Assembly: GCF_008704555.1 (NCBI RefSeq)
Contig: NZ_CP023702.1
Coordinates: 7,517,563 to 7,581,562, forward strand
Direction: 5' to 3'
Source: Streptomyces nitrosporeus
GTDB taxonomy: Bacteria; Actinomycetota; Actinomycetes; Streptomycetales; Streptomycetaceae
DNA length: 64,000 nucleotides
This document shows positions 1 to 9,049 of the stretch, piece after piece; position 1 is the stretch's first letter; every line of letters starts with the position of its first letter. A model generated the notes under the pieces. The model was not told the origin of the DNA, did no database searches, and was given only the letters and a program-made list of their open reading frames with translations. The position numbers were made by a program, and so were the translations under genes.

Positions 1-22
1 GGCGGCGAAGGCCAACAAGGTT

Positions 23-1387
23 ATGAGAAGCGGCCGAGGAGGCCACTGCGGCCGGCACGACCACCGCGCCGGGCTGGTCCTCGTCCCCCAGGCGGGCGCC
101 ATGGGACCGGAGTGCGCCGAAAGCACCGCCACTGACACCGCCGACACCGGCCTCGGCAAGGCTTTGGCGGAGCCGCCGTCCGAGACGACCGGCGGCATCG
201 ACTTCTCCTCCCTGCAACTGCAGTACCTGGCGGACCCCGGTGACGGCAGTGGACTGCAGCATGCCTTCCGTGCCGCCGTGAACGTTTCCGGCAGAGACCT
301 CCGCCCGTCCAGTGGCCTGGCGGCCGCCACCCAGACCTCCGACGCCTTCTTCGTCTGGCTGTCCCTGCACCCCCACAGCTTCTGGGTCAACCTCCACCCC
401 GACGAACCCGACCGCATCGTCGACGACCAGCTCGGCCGCACAGATGCCGGACGCGTCCTGCTGGAGGCCGATCTGCAGATGAAGAAGACCGTGGGCAAGC
501 TCATCCATCCGCACACCCCGCTCGGCAAGCGCTACTGGGACGGCATCCGGGGCGACTGCGTATCGTCCCGCAACTGGATCCTGCCCGCGCCCGCGACGGT
601 CTACCAGGACGACGACAAGCTGTACATCCTCGACGCGCCCCTCGACGTGAAGACGGAGACGGACGACGGGGCGGCCGCCGGCGCCCCCTCCTGCCTGCGT
701 CAGGACCAGGCGACCGAGGAACACAACGAACACCTGGAACGAACTCTGCTCCTGCCAAGGCTCAGGAAGGCCATCAACACCGCTCCCGAGTACGCCGCCC
801 TACGCCGCGTCTACCTCGCCCGGGTGGCCGCCGAGTGGTACCGCGACCTGAGCCTCAGGAAGGACACCGCCTACGGCGAGCTCGTGAACTCGGGCGACAT
901 CACCGAATGGCGCATCACGGACGGCTGGAAGCCACGGGACACCTTCGACGCGCACGTCGACTCCTACATGAAGGGCGAGTTCAAGGTCACCGACCGGACA
1001 ACTAGCGGCGGCACAACCTATGTAAGGAGGTACGTCTACGGCGGAGTGGACTTCACCAGCGTGCCCCTCCGCGAACTCTCGGAGGAAAGGTTCGGGACCG
1101 AGTTCGCCACGCTCCCCGCGAGCGTGGACCGGTCCCTCCGCGCCCCGTCCGTCACCGGCCGCGGCGACGCGGTCTGGCTCGGCGCTCCCACCCCCCGTCA
1201 GGCGGTTGCCGGCCTTGGACCGGCGGAGAAGCCCGTCTCGGCAGGTACCTGGGCGATCCGTCTGTTGCCGGCACTGCTTGTTCCCTTCGCCCTTCTCCTG
1301 TGGCGTCGCCGACGGCGCTTGAACACCCGCTCGGCCAGCCCTCTGCGCCGCGCGGCGACGGGCGGAGGACCGCGAAGACGCTCGTAA
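23..1387 (+). CDS. Hypothetical protein with C-terminal membrane anchor
   Basis: A 454-residue frame whose family I do not recognise. The body is rich in Trp, His and Asp (for example HPHSFWVNLHPDEPDR near residue 117). It ends in a hydrophobic segment (about residues 411-427) followed by five Arg and a basic tail, which predicts a C-terminal membrane anchor with the bulk of the protein outside the cell. The frame stays open to the left edge of the window, so the true start may lie outside; an ATG at 101 is an alternative. No clear signal peptide is visible in the part present, which fits a missing or frameshifted N-terminus. Confidence 0.5.
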   Translation: MRSGRGGHCGRHDHRAGLVLVPQAGAMGPECAESTATDTADTGLGKALAEPPSETTGGIDFSSLQLQYLADPGDGSGLQHAFRAAVNVSGRDLRPSSGLAAATQTSDAFFVWLSLHPHSFWVNLHPDEPDRIVDDQLGRTDAGRVLLEADLQMKKTVGKLIHPHTPLGKRYWDGIRGDCVSSRNWILPAPATVYQDDDKLYILDAPLDVKTETDDGAAAGAPSCLRQDQATEEHNEHLERTLLLPRLRKAINTAPEYAALRRVYLARVAAEWYRDLSLRKDTAYGELVNSGDITEWRITDGWKPRDTFDAHVDSYMKGEFKVTDRTTSGGTTYVRRYVYGGVDFTSVPLRELSEERFGTEFATLPASVDRSLRAPSVTGRGDAVWLGAPTPRQAVAGLGPAEKPVSAGTWAIRLLPALLVPFALLLWRRRRRLNTRSASPLRRAATGGGPRRRS

Positions 1388-1537
1388 GCGCCGATCCGGA
1401 GGCTGTCCCGGCCGAGCCCGCCACCGCGCTTCCTCGGCGCGGTCCGAAGGGAGCTGTACCGTTAAGTGCCGGGTCAGGTCACGGGCAGGGCCGGCACGGC
1501 CCTACCCGACGTCTCGCCCACCGCAGCACCTCTGACC

Positions 1538-1943
1538 GTGGCTCGGTTCACCAAAGGCCAGTGCCGGCCCTGTCCGGACCGCCCCCGGTGCGCCAGCTCC
1601 CGTAACCGGCTTTCCCCCGCGAGAACTCCGTGACCTGCAGGTCCGCGTCCGCGCGGAGCAGCAGACACCCGAGCGGAAGGCCTGCTACGCGGTCCGTTCC
1701 GGAGTGGGGGGCACCATCGATGAGTCCGCCCACGGACACGGCATCCGCCGCTGCCGCTACCGAGAACAGGACAAGAGCCCCCTGCAACACGTACTTACAG
1801 CCATCGCCGTGAACATCGAACGGCTCAGCAGCCGGTCAGCGGCCGAGGAAGCATCGCCACCGAGACCGCCGACCGCTTTCACGACCTTCCTGGACCATAA
1901 CGGCCTGCCCCGGTCGAATTCCTGGCGAACCCTCGGAACCTGA
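1538..1943 (+). pseudogene. IS1182-family transposase remnant (C-terminal part)
   Basis: Two frames together give the end of an IS1182-type transposase. First comes a cysteine cluster (FTKGQCRPCPDRPRCASS) starting at 1538. After a shift comes the family's closing block GIRRCRYREQDKSPLQHVLT (about 1739-1798), then a tail ending at 1943. The catalytic N-terminal part is absent and the frame is broken, so it cannot be active. It lies between a membrane-protein gene and a minus-strand gene with no intact ends visible. Confidence 0.7.
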
Positions 1944-1976
1944 GCCCGGCCCACCAAGATCCCCGACAGGATCAAG

Positions 1977-2564
1977 TCAGTTGAAGACGTCCAGGAGGTC
2001 CGGCCAGGAGCCCGCGTCACCGGCGGAGCGGGGCCGCATCGGAAGCGGATCCGGGTAGGCCGCCGCTGCGGCCCTCGCGCGGACGACGTCGGGCCCGCCG
2101 CACGCCTCGACCGCGAAGGCGCCGAAGACCTCGGCGAAGGCGGCCGGGTCGCGGAACTCCACGCCGAACGCCCGGCCGTCCCGCAGCGGCACCCACACCA
2201 CCCGGTCGAACCGCCTCCATTCCGGCACCGGCTGGTCGTCGGCGGTCGACCGGCCCTCCAGCCACAGCCGTGCCACATGCAGCAGGTTCACCTGCTCCAT
2301 CGGCAGCCGCTTGCGCCGTACCCGTAGTCCACGCGCCGTCAGCTCGACACGCTGGTCCTTCTTCGGGTACCAGACGACGCCGATCCCGAACGGCACCCAC
2401 AGCAGGACCCCGATCATCGGCCAGACCAGAGCGTCGCCCCACGACCGGAGCAGCCCGCCGTCCAACAGGTACAGGGCCCCGAAGACCAGAACCCACTTCG
2501 CCGTCATCCGCCAGAACCCCGTGCCCTGCCGGTACAGGACCCGCCGCTTCTCCGTCATCGCCAT
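1977..2564 (-). CDS. Two-TM membrane protein of unknown function
   Basis: 195 residues starting MAMTEKRRVLYRQGTG. A hydrophobic hairpin (about residues 24-65: WVLVFGALYLL and MIGVLLWVPFGIGVVW) is followed by a soluble region with alternating hydrophobic and charged residues. This layout, two helices then a PH-like beta domain, is common in small actinobacterial membrane proteins. I cannot name the family. The dead IS1182 element ends just downstream. Confidence 0.65.
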   Translation of the reverse strand: MAMTEKRRVLYRQGTGFWRMTAKWVLVFGALYLLDGGLLRSWGDALVWPMIGVLLWVPFGIGVVWYPKKDQRVELTARGLRVRRKRLPMEQVNLLHVARLWLEGRSTADDQPVPEWRRFDRVVWVPLRDGRAFGVEFRDPAAFAEVFGAFAVEACGGPDVVRARAAAAAYPDPLPMRPRSAGDAGSWPDLLDVFN

Positions 2565-2826
2565 GCCCGCACGTTATCCGCCGCTCCACAGCCCACCGCG
2601 GGCACCCTCCGCCACCGCGGGGCGGACGGTGTCACCGGCCGCCTCCGTCCGCAGTCCAGACACCCGTACTCCCGGCAGGGCCACGATTCCAGCCCCGCGG
2701 AAGCCGTAGGCGCCGCCGCACACCCCGCACGCCTTCGCCACCGTCCCGGGGAGCACGGCGGACGTGCTGTTCGCCTCCACCCGGGCTCACCCGGGAACGG
2801 CGCACTTCGACCACCTGTGGCTCCTG

Positions 2827-3051
2827 AAGGCTGTCCCGTAATCCGTGGTGGAGCAGCGTGCGGCGTCAGACGGTGGGGGTCCCTCCCGCGCCGTTCAGGC
2901 TGTGGGGGAGCATCGCAAGGCGGAGGGGCGTTCGCGTACGTATGGGGGTACCCCCGGGCGAAGCCACTGGGGGAGTATGCGGACGTTCCGACAACGCCGC
3001 GAGGTGCCGTGGCTGTCGTCGCACGCCCGCCAGGGATTACGGGGCAGCCTT
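2827..3051. mobile_element. MITE-like element with terminal inverted repeats
   Basis: About 225 bp bounded by AAGGCTGTCCCGTAATCC (2827-2844) and its inverted copy at 3034-3051 with one mismatch. The match extends to 22 of 26 positions per arm. The ends resemble those of IS5-type elements in Streptomyces, but the interior carries no transposase, only G-rich stretches with GGGGGTACCCCC-type palindromes around 2945-2956. I read it as a non-autonomous element. It sits upstream of the secreted protein gene at 3231. The flanks 2565-2826 and 3052-3230 hold no gene I can support. Confidence 0.55.
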
Positions 3052-3230
3052 TGGGACGGGTGATGCGCGGTGAAGCCGGCCAGGGCGGCGTCGTGGTGAT
3101 CAAATCGTTGCCGCACCGCATACAACCGCGTACAGCCTTCCGTTGTCCTCCAGTCAGCCGCGAGGACGAACCTCTGGCCGGTGCTCCTACGCGCTCGGTC
3201 CAGGCTGTACGGGAAAGGACGGGCCCGAAG

Positions 3231-4010
3231 ATGGGGAAGACGGTGTGGAGAGCGGTGACGGCCGGTGGAGTGGCCGTCGCGTTCGCGGGGGCGGCGGCGG
3301 TGCCGGCCGGCGCGGCGGAGGGAGGGGTCTCCTTCACCGGGGTCGCGGTGAACGGCGGGAAGCCGATCGTGATCGGGGTCAAGGAGGAGGTCGAGGTGCA
3401 TGCGGTCTTCCGGATGACGACCAAACTCAAATACGACTCCGGTCCGACGGTGTTCCCCTACCGGGGCAGGCCCGACGGCGGAGACACCCTGCACAGCTCC
3501 GTCATCGGCAGCGACTGCGAGATCGTGAACAAGGCGAAAGGGATCTGCGACTTCGAGGAATGGCTGTACATAGACCCGCGGCACCTCGACTTCGGGAACG
3601 AGGACGCCGGGACCTGGAGGACCGCCGCCCGTGTCTTCCTCGCCGGTGACGCCCACGACACCGACGACGAGAACCTCCCGTTGCAGGTCAAGCGGGCCAC
3701 ACGCGTCACCGTCAACGCCTCGCCGGAGCCGGTCGCGAGAGGGAAGACGATCACCGTGTCCGGGCGGGTCACACGGGCGAACTGGGACACCCACACGTAC
3801 CAGGGGTACGCGGGCCGCACGGTGAGCCTGCAGTTCAAAGCGGCGGGCACCTCCTCGTACAGGACGGTCGGGAAAGCGACGTCGAACAGTACGGGCGCGC
3901 TCAAGGCCACGGTGAAAGCAACCGGGCCGGGGACATGGCGGTGGACGTACTACGGGAACTCCACCTCCGGAGCGAGGTCGTCGACCGGGGACTACGTCGC
4001 CGTGCGGTAG
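3231..4010 (+). CDS. Secreted Ig-like-fold protein
   Basis: Starting at the ATG at 3231 the product is 259 residues with a classical signal peptide (MGKTVWRAVTAGG, a hydrophobic Ala/Val stretch, then VPAGAA cleavage). The mature protein has an N-terminal beta-rich domain containing one Cys pair (DCEIVNKAKGICDF) and a C-terminal Ig-like module beginning near VTVNASPEPVARGKTITVSG. That module resembles the bacterial Ig-like modules of many exported Streptomyces proteins. No enzymatic motif is visible. The frame is open upstream into the MITE, but the signal peptide fixes the start. Confidence 0.7.
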   Translation: MGKTVWRAVTAGGVAVAFAGAAAVPAGAAEGGVSFTGVAVNGGKPIVIGVKEEVEVHAVFRMTTKLKYDSGPTVFPYRGRPDGGDTLHSSVIGSDCEIVNKAKGICDFEEWLYIDPRHLDFGNEDAGTWRTAARVFLAGDAHDTDDENLPLQVKRATRVTVNASPEPVARGKTITVSGRVTRANWDTHTYQGYAGRTVSLQFKAAGTSSYRTVGKATSNSTGALKATVKATGPGTWRWTYYGNSTSGARSSTGDYVAVR

Positions 4011-4264
4011 GCGACGCGCGCACCGGCTCACCGCCCAGGGGCCGGGACCCGTGCCCACGCGAGCCCGCCCCCTGAACCGGCCGGCCCGCCACCGCTCCCG
4101 GCCCGCTTCCCGGGAGCGATGTGCACGGCACCTGGCGCGGAACCCCGGGCGCACTGTTCCGCCGGGCCGGCCACCGCGCACCCGGGCACAGCCGGTGCGC
4201 GGTGGCCGGCCGGGGCGGGCCCCCCGGGTACGGGCGCCGAGGTCCTCCACAGGCCGAGCCGGAG

Positions 4265-4651
4265 TCATGCCGGGACGAAGTCCGGCCACCAGGGTGGGAC
4301 GTTGCCCGGGCACAACGGGCTGGGGTAGGAGTCCGGCATGCCGAGCCATGTGACAAGGAACCAGGTGAACCACAGGGTGAAGACGAGCCCCGCGGCCAGG
4401 GCCGTCCCGCGATGACGTCTTCCGAGGGTGCTGTGCAGGACCACCCACGAAACCGCAGTGGTGACCCATACAAGAGGTGAAAGAAACAGCAGAGCCGTGC
4501 TGTTGGCCGCTGCGCCGACGCCGATGTCACACGCGGCCCATGCCCTCCCGATCGCGGTAACGGCCGCCACCGTGGTCAGCCCGCCGATGAGAAAGCCGGA
4601 ACCGGCCCCTTTGATCCCACGGCGCGGAGGGGCCGGTGGTTCTGCTCCCAC
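4265..4651 (-). CDS. Small multi-pass membrane protein
   Basis: 128 residues from a GTG at 4651, chosen because GGGGGA lies six bases upstream. Three hydrophobic segments are visible: about 20-40 (FLIGGLTTVAAVTAIG), 50-75 (TALLFLSPLVWVTTAVSWVV) and 85-105 (ALAAGLVFTLWFTWFLVTW). It ends in a Pro/Trp-rich tail. No family recognised. The 254 bp between it and the convergent gene ending at 4010 holds nothing recognisable. Confidence 0.55.
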   Translation of the reverse strand: MGAEPPAPPRRGIKGAGSGFLIGGLTTVAAVTAIGRAWAACDIGVGAAANSTALLFLSPLVWVTTAVSWVVLHSTLGRRHRGTALAAGLVFTLWFTWFLVTWLGMPDSYPSPLCPGNVPPWWPDFVPA

Positions 4652-4901
4652 GATCTGTCCCCCGTCTCGCCGTAGACACGGAGAGTACCAACGAGGGCGA
4701 ACAGCTTCGGAGATCCTCAGAGCCGGCCCCCGGGCCATCGGCGACGGGATCCCGCTCTTTCTCCCGTAACGAGTCGGTGCGTGACAGCGGGTGAGGCGTC
4801 GTTGCCGGCAGGTGGCATGACCCGGTTGCGGCGGTCATGGTCAATCGGCGGTCCTGGCGCATCGGCTGTCCACCGGAATCTCGCGGCATCGTCTGGCGTG
4901 C

Positions 4902-5436
4902 TTGACCGGGGAGCAGGCCGCGCCGTGGCGGGCCGGTGGCGAAGGCCGCCGCCATGCCGCACGAGGCGGGGCCAGGAAGCGGGGTGCGGGTGCCGGCGCC
5001 CGTCACCAGCTGGTGTCCGTCGACCGGTCGGTGGCCACGCTGATCCATTTGCGCCATGATCTGCCGCACTCGGTCCCGGGCCCGTTGTCCGGTGTCGACC
5101 GCTCCACCGTCACCCCGCGCGCTCGGGGAGACACGTCGCCTCCTGGCCGAGCGGGGGTGCGCGGTCCCCGACCGCCCCGGCCTGCGTCTGCGGACGCTGC
5201 CGGACGTGTTCGCCTGTGCCCGGGCCGAAGGCGTCGAGCCGCGGCTGGACGCCGCCGGGATCCAGGTCCGCAGACCACCGGCCAACCGCGGCGGTCGCCG
5301 TGCGTTCGTGCCGGGCAAGAAGAAGCGGAACACCATGAAGGCCACCGCGGTTGCCGGTCGGCGGGGCCGCACGTCATGGAACGATGCCCTGCGACCTGGA
5401 CGTATGCACGATGCCGCAGCCACCCGCGACACCTGA
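4902..5436 (+). pseudogene. IS5-family (HARBI-like DDE) transposase remnant
   Basis: Frameshifted frames reproduce the N-terminal half of a common Streptomyces transposase: RHQLVSVDRSVATLIHLRHD and GVDRSTVT, then LLAERGCAVPDRPGLRLRT, then GGRRAFVPGKKKRNTMKAT and RPGRMHDAAATRD. The helix-turn-helix and the first catalytic region are present, but the C-terminal half is gone and at least one frameshift occurs near 5115. Many positions differ from the family by changes such as L to P, F to S, V to A, D to G and Q to R. Confidence 0.7.
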
Positions 5437-6439
5437 GAACAGGCCACGACCAGGTGAAACACGTCTTACCCGCTATCAGGCACCAACTCGTGAGAGCCCG
5501 GACGCCATGAACAGCATTCGTCAGCTCACGCGTACGCATCTCCACCACCTCGGGGAGTACAGCGCCTGGACCGGCGACCCGGTCGCTGCTGCGGTGAACG
5601 CGTCCTGAAGGCGGCGCAGGCGTCCGGCGGTGGCATCGAGTGCTTCCCCGTCCGTGCGGGATTCCCACAGGACCCGCAGCACCGACGGGCCCGGGCCCTG
5701 ACGGACCTCGCCGCCGGACCGTACACCGCCGTCGTGGAGGGCCTGAACGGGCTGCGCCCAGACGCACGTCGAAGGCCAGGGAGACAAAGCCGCGACGGGC
5801 TGCGCGGCCTCCGAGGCGCGTCCGCGTCACGCCCTCGGCGACGAAAGCAGCCGGGCGGGCTCCGGCCGTGGCGGCGGAAGCCGGAGCGTCACTTTTGGAC
5901 AATCGCGCAACGCAGAGACACGTCCGGCAGCAACCCGCCCGATCCGAGCGGGACGGGGGCTGCTGCCCAATGCCCCAGGGACCCGCGGGCCGGGAGAGCG
6001 CAGGCATCGCGCACCACTTCCGTACGGGCCGTCCGGTCTGCCGGAGGGCACAGAGACCGCAGGTACGGGGTGCCGGCGGGCTCCGCCCCGGAAGATCCCG
6101 GGATCCGGCGTGCTGGGGTGCGGCATGGTCCGCCAGGGGCGCGGCGGCCGGCCTCCCGGGCTTCTTCGGCCGCGGCGCAGAGGCGCGTGAGCCCGGCGCT
6201 CATCCGCCTCGGAACACACAGTCACTGATCAGGTGCATGGCCGCCGTGGCCGAATCATCGCCCTGGTGCGGAAAGAGCCGCCTGGTGTCGGATGGACGCA
6301 GGACACCAAACGGCTCACCACGGAGGCGTATCGTGCTCAATCCCGGACAGCCGCCCTTGGCACCACCGGTCGCCCGGCCGGCCTGCTGCGGGCTTGCACC
6401 GTACGGCGGCTCGGGCCGCGTCGAGAACATACCGGCCCC
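5437..6439. other. Intergenic region without a supportable gene
   Basis: About 1 kb between the IS5 remnant and the UbiA gene. A short frame from ATG 5509 (MNSIRQLTRTHLHHLGEYSA) stops at 5608 and another frame continues beyond it (VECFPVRAGF-like text), which may be a decayed gene. Nothing was recognised. The promoter of the following operon should lie in the last 200 bp. Confidence 0.35.
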
Positions 6440-7519
6440 GTGACGGCGTCGGCCGAACGCCCGCTGCCTCGCGTCCTGGGGCCTGAGGAATTCGCCGCCC
6501 TCGGCCCGGCCCAGCGCGAGGAGGCGGTGCGCGGCACCCCGGGCAGCGCGGGGTGGCCGGAGACCGCGCGCATCGCCTTCATGCTGGGCCGCCCACGCAC
6601 CTGCGTGCCCGGCAATCTGGCGTTTGCACTCGGCTGGGCTGCTGCGGGAGGTACGGTCTCCCCGGCCTTCTTCCTTGGCATGATCATGGCATTCATCTAC
6701 GGGCTGATGGCCAACCTCTACAACGCCTACACGGATCTGGCGGAGGACAGCCGGAATCTTCCCGGGCGGGTCTGGCTGGTACTGCGGGTCGGACACCGCC
6801 GGACCCTGTGGACCGGCCACGCGATATCCGGCCTGCTGATCGTCCTGACCATCCCCTACGGTGGCGTCTCACTGCTCCCGCTGATGCTGTTACTGCTGGT
6901 CGGGGCGCACCAGTACTCATTCCGTCCGCTACGGCTGAAGAACGGGCCCGTGGTAGGACTGCTGGCCTTCAGCCTCGCGGTCTTCGGCCCGTTCCTGCTC
7001 GGCGCCGCCGGAGGGCCTCAGGCGCCGGAGGGCACCACCTGGGCGCTGTTCGGCTTCCTGGTGGTGTGGTTCGCGGCCAAGGGCATGGTGAAGAACCTCC
7101 CGGACTTCGACGGAGACCGTGAGGCCGGGCTGCGTACGTCGGCGACGGTCTTCGCGACCCGCCCGGCCGCCGCGCGGGCAGCCACGGTGATGACGCTGAT
7201 CGGGTACCTCTCGCCCGCGGTGTTCGTGGCCGCCGGACTGCTTCCCTCCCGCATCCTGTGGGCGCTCCTGTGGACGGTGGCGGCGCTGGTGCAGTGCCGA
7301 GCGATGGCCAGGGCCTTGCAGACCGCCCGGGCCAACGCCGTGCTCAAGGTCGACATGCTGCTGTCGACGGCCTTTCTCGCCTCGGTGCTGGTGCTCCACT
7401 CACCCGGGTGGGTCTCGGTCACGGGGGTGGCCCTGGGGGCCGCCCTGCTCTTCGGCAGTGACCTTCTGGCGCTGGACTCCCGGCGCCGGAGCGACGTCAC
7501 GACTGCGACCTCTCCCTGA
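6440..7519 (+). CDS. UbiA-family prenyltransferase (or UbiA-type terpene cyclase)
   Basis: 359 residues from a GTG at 6440, with eight or nine hydrophobic helices. Both diphosphate/Mg2+ motifs are visible: NAYTDLAED (N95, D99, D103; NxxxDxxxD) and KNLPDFDGDREAG (D222, D224, D226). UbiA enzymes transfer an isoprenoid chain to an acceptor in the membrane, and some relatives cyclise prenyl diphosphates into terpenes. It is the first gene of a five-gene operon. No aromatic acceptor-making enzyme is nearby, so prenyl transfer and cyclisation both remain open. The start is uncertain because no strong ribosome site is seen; the frame is open back to 6233. Confidence 0.8.
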   Translation: MTASAERPLPRVLGPEEFAALGPAQREEAVRGTPGSAGWPETARIAFMLGRPRTCVPGNLAFALGWAAAGGTVSPAFFLGMIMAFIYGLMANLYNAYTDLAEDSRNLPGRVWLVLRVGHRRTLWTGHAISGLLIVLTIPYGGVSLLPLMLLLLVGAHQYSFRPLRLKNGPVVGLLAFSLAVFGPFLLGAAGGPQAPEGTTWALFGFLVVWFAAKGMVKNLPDFDGDREAGLRTSATVFATRPAAARAATVMTLIGYLSPAVFVAAGLLPSRILWALLWTVAALVQCRAMARALQTARANAVLKVDMLLSTAFLASVLVLHSPGWVSVTGVALGAALLFGSDLLALDSRRRSDVTTATSP

Positions 7520-7612
7520 CACAGCCGCCCGCCGCGGTGCCGCCCGAACTCACCCCCGGCCACCTGACCCCGCCCTCACCGGGCGGCCCCGAGGACCAGA
7601 AGGACACGACGC

Positions 7613-9049
7613 ATGCCCGCCATTCCCAGCCCTCGGACTCCCGCACAGCTCTTCCGTGCCGGCCGGGCCTTCCAGCATTCGCTGCCGGAAGGCCTGGAGC
7701 ACCTCCGGGACACCTACGGTCCGGTCAGTGCCTTCGGTATCGGCCCCACCCGCACCCACTTCCTCTTCGGACCGGACGCCAACGCCCTGGTCATGAAGAA
7801 CGAGGACAACTTCCGCTTCAGCGGCGCCTACGACATGCTGCGGCCCATCGCCGGGAACACCGCCCTGGTCACCACCGACGGCGAACCGCACGCCCGCCGC
7901 AAGCGCAAAGCGAGGCCCTCGTTCCACCGCGGCGGGGCGGAAGAGAGCACCCGGCTGATCCTGGCGTCCATCGACGCGACAATCGACAGCTGGCGCCCCG
8001 GACAGCACGTGGACGTCCACGGCGCTCTGCGCTCAGCGATCCGCAGCGCGATGCTGCGCCAGTTCTGCGGCGAACGGTTGGCGGCCCGGGAGGATTACCT
8101 GGCCACCGAGCTGGAGCGGATCCACGAGCTGATGGACCGTCCGCTGCCGCAACAGCTGATCGCCTGGAAGCTGCCCAGCACCGCGCGCAGAAGGGCACTG
8201 GACGCGATCGCGGCCGTGGAGCGGCTCATCTACGAGGAGATCCGGCGCAGGCGGCGAGAGCGCGACCCCGGCGGGCGGGGCGCCGAGGGGCGGATGCCCG
8301 CTGGGGATCCGGGCGTCCAGGGACAGCCGCCCGCCGACGGTCCAGGTGATCTGATCTCAGTGATGCTCTCCGCGGACGGCCCCACGATGTCGGACCAGGA
8401 AGTACGCGACATGGTGGTCAGCGCGCTGATCGCCGGTTACGACCCGGTCGGCTCGGGCCTCGGCTGGGCCGTCTACAACTCCCTGAACACACCGGGCGTC
8501 TGGCAGCGGCTTCGCGAGGAGGCGTCGGCGGCGCCCGCGCCTGACGCGACCTCGGCGGCCGAAGTGCGCGAGTTGCGCTACACGCAGTGGGTGGTCCAGG
8601 AGAGCCTCCGCACGCACCCGCCCGTGGTGATGAGCCCTCGCCGGTGCGTCCGGAGCTTCCGCTTCCAGGGCCATCTGATCCCCGGGGGCAGCCTGGTGGC
8701 GGTGAGCGAGTACATCACGCACCGCTCGCTCGCGGTCTGGCGGGAGCCGGACCGCTTCCTGCCGGAACGCTGGGACACCTCCCGGGAGGGGCACCGCGCT
8801 CCCACCCCGTTCGAGTATCTGCCCTACGGATACGGAGGGCGCCGGTGCATCGGCGCGAACATCGCCTCGGTGGTCCTGCCCGCCGCGCTGTCGCGGCTCG
8901 CCCGGCGCACCACGCTCGAACTGCGGACGCGCCGTCCGCAGTTCGGCGGCATCCCGGCGCTGATTCCCCGTGACGGCCTGTTCGTCGAGGTGGGCGCGGC
9001 ACCACGGGAGGAAAAGGCCGGCAGCGTCCTCACGAAGGATCCGCGGTGA
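7613..9049 (+). CDS. Cytochrome P450
   Basis: 478 residues. ExxR is E330-SLR and the haem ligand is C412 in YGYGGRRCIG. The I-helix reads ALIAGYDPVGSGL (271-283): the acid is present (D277), but the following Thr that helps protonate bound oxygen in most P450s is replaced by Pro-Val. The meander and PERF-like region (DRFLPERW) are intact. It follows the UbiA gene by 93 bp and overlaps the next gene (GTGA), so it probably oxidises the prenylated or cyclised product. The substrate cannot be told from sequence. Confidence 0.88.
   Translation: MPAIPSPRTPAQLFRAGRAFQHSLPEGLEHLRDTYGPVSAFGIGPTRTHFLFGPDANALVMKNEDNFRFSGAYDMLRPIAGNTALVTTDGEPHARRKRKARPSFHRGGAEESTRLILASIDATIDSWRPGQHVDVHGALRSAIRSAMLRQFCGERLAAREDYLATELERIHELMDRPLPQQLIAWKLPSTARRRALDAIAAVERLIYEEIRRRRRERDPGGRGAEGRMPAGDPGVQGQPPADGPGDLISVMLSADGPTMSDQEVRDMVVSALIAGYDPVGSGLGWAVYNSLNTPGVWQRLREEASAAPAPDATSAAEVRELRYTQWVVQESLRTHPPVVMSPRRCVRSFRFQGHLIPGGSLVAVSEYITHRSLAVWREPDRFLPERWDTSREGHRAPTPFEYLPYGYGGRRCIGANIASVVLPAALSRLARRTTLELRTRRPQFGGIPALIPRDGLFVEVGAAPREEKAGSVLTKDPR

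Noticed and set aside
5521..5787. 88-residue minus-strand frame
   Set aside because: No start context and no family; overlapping plus frames are equally gene-like, so neither is supported.
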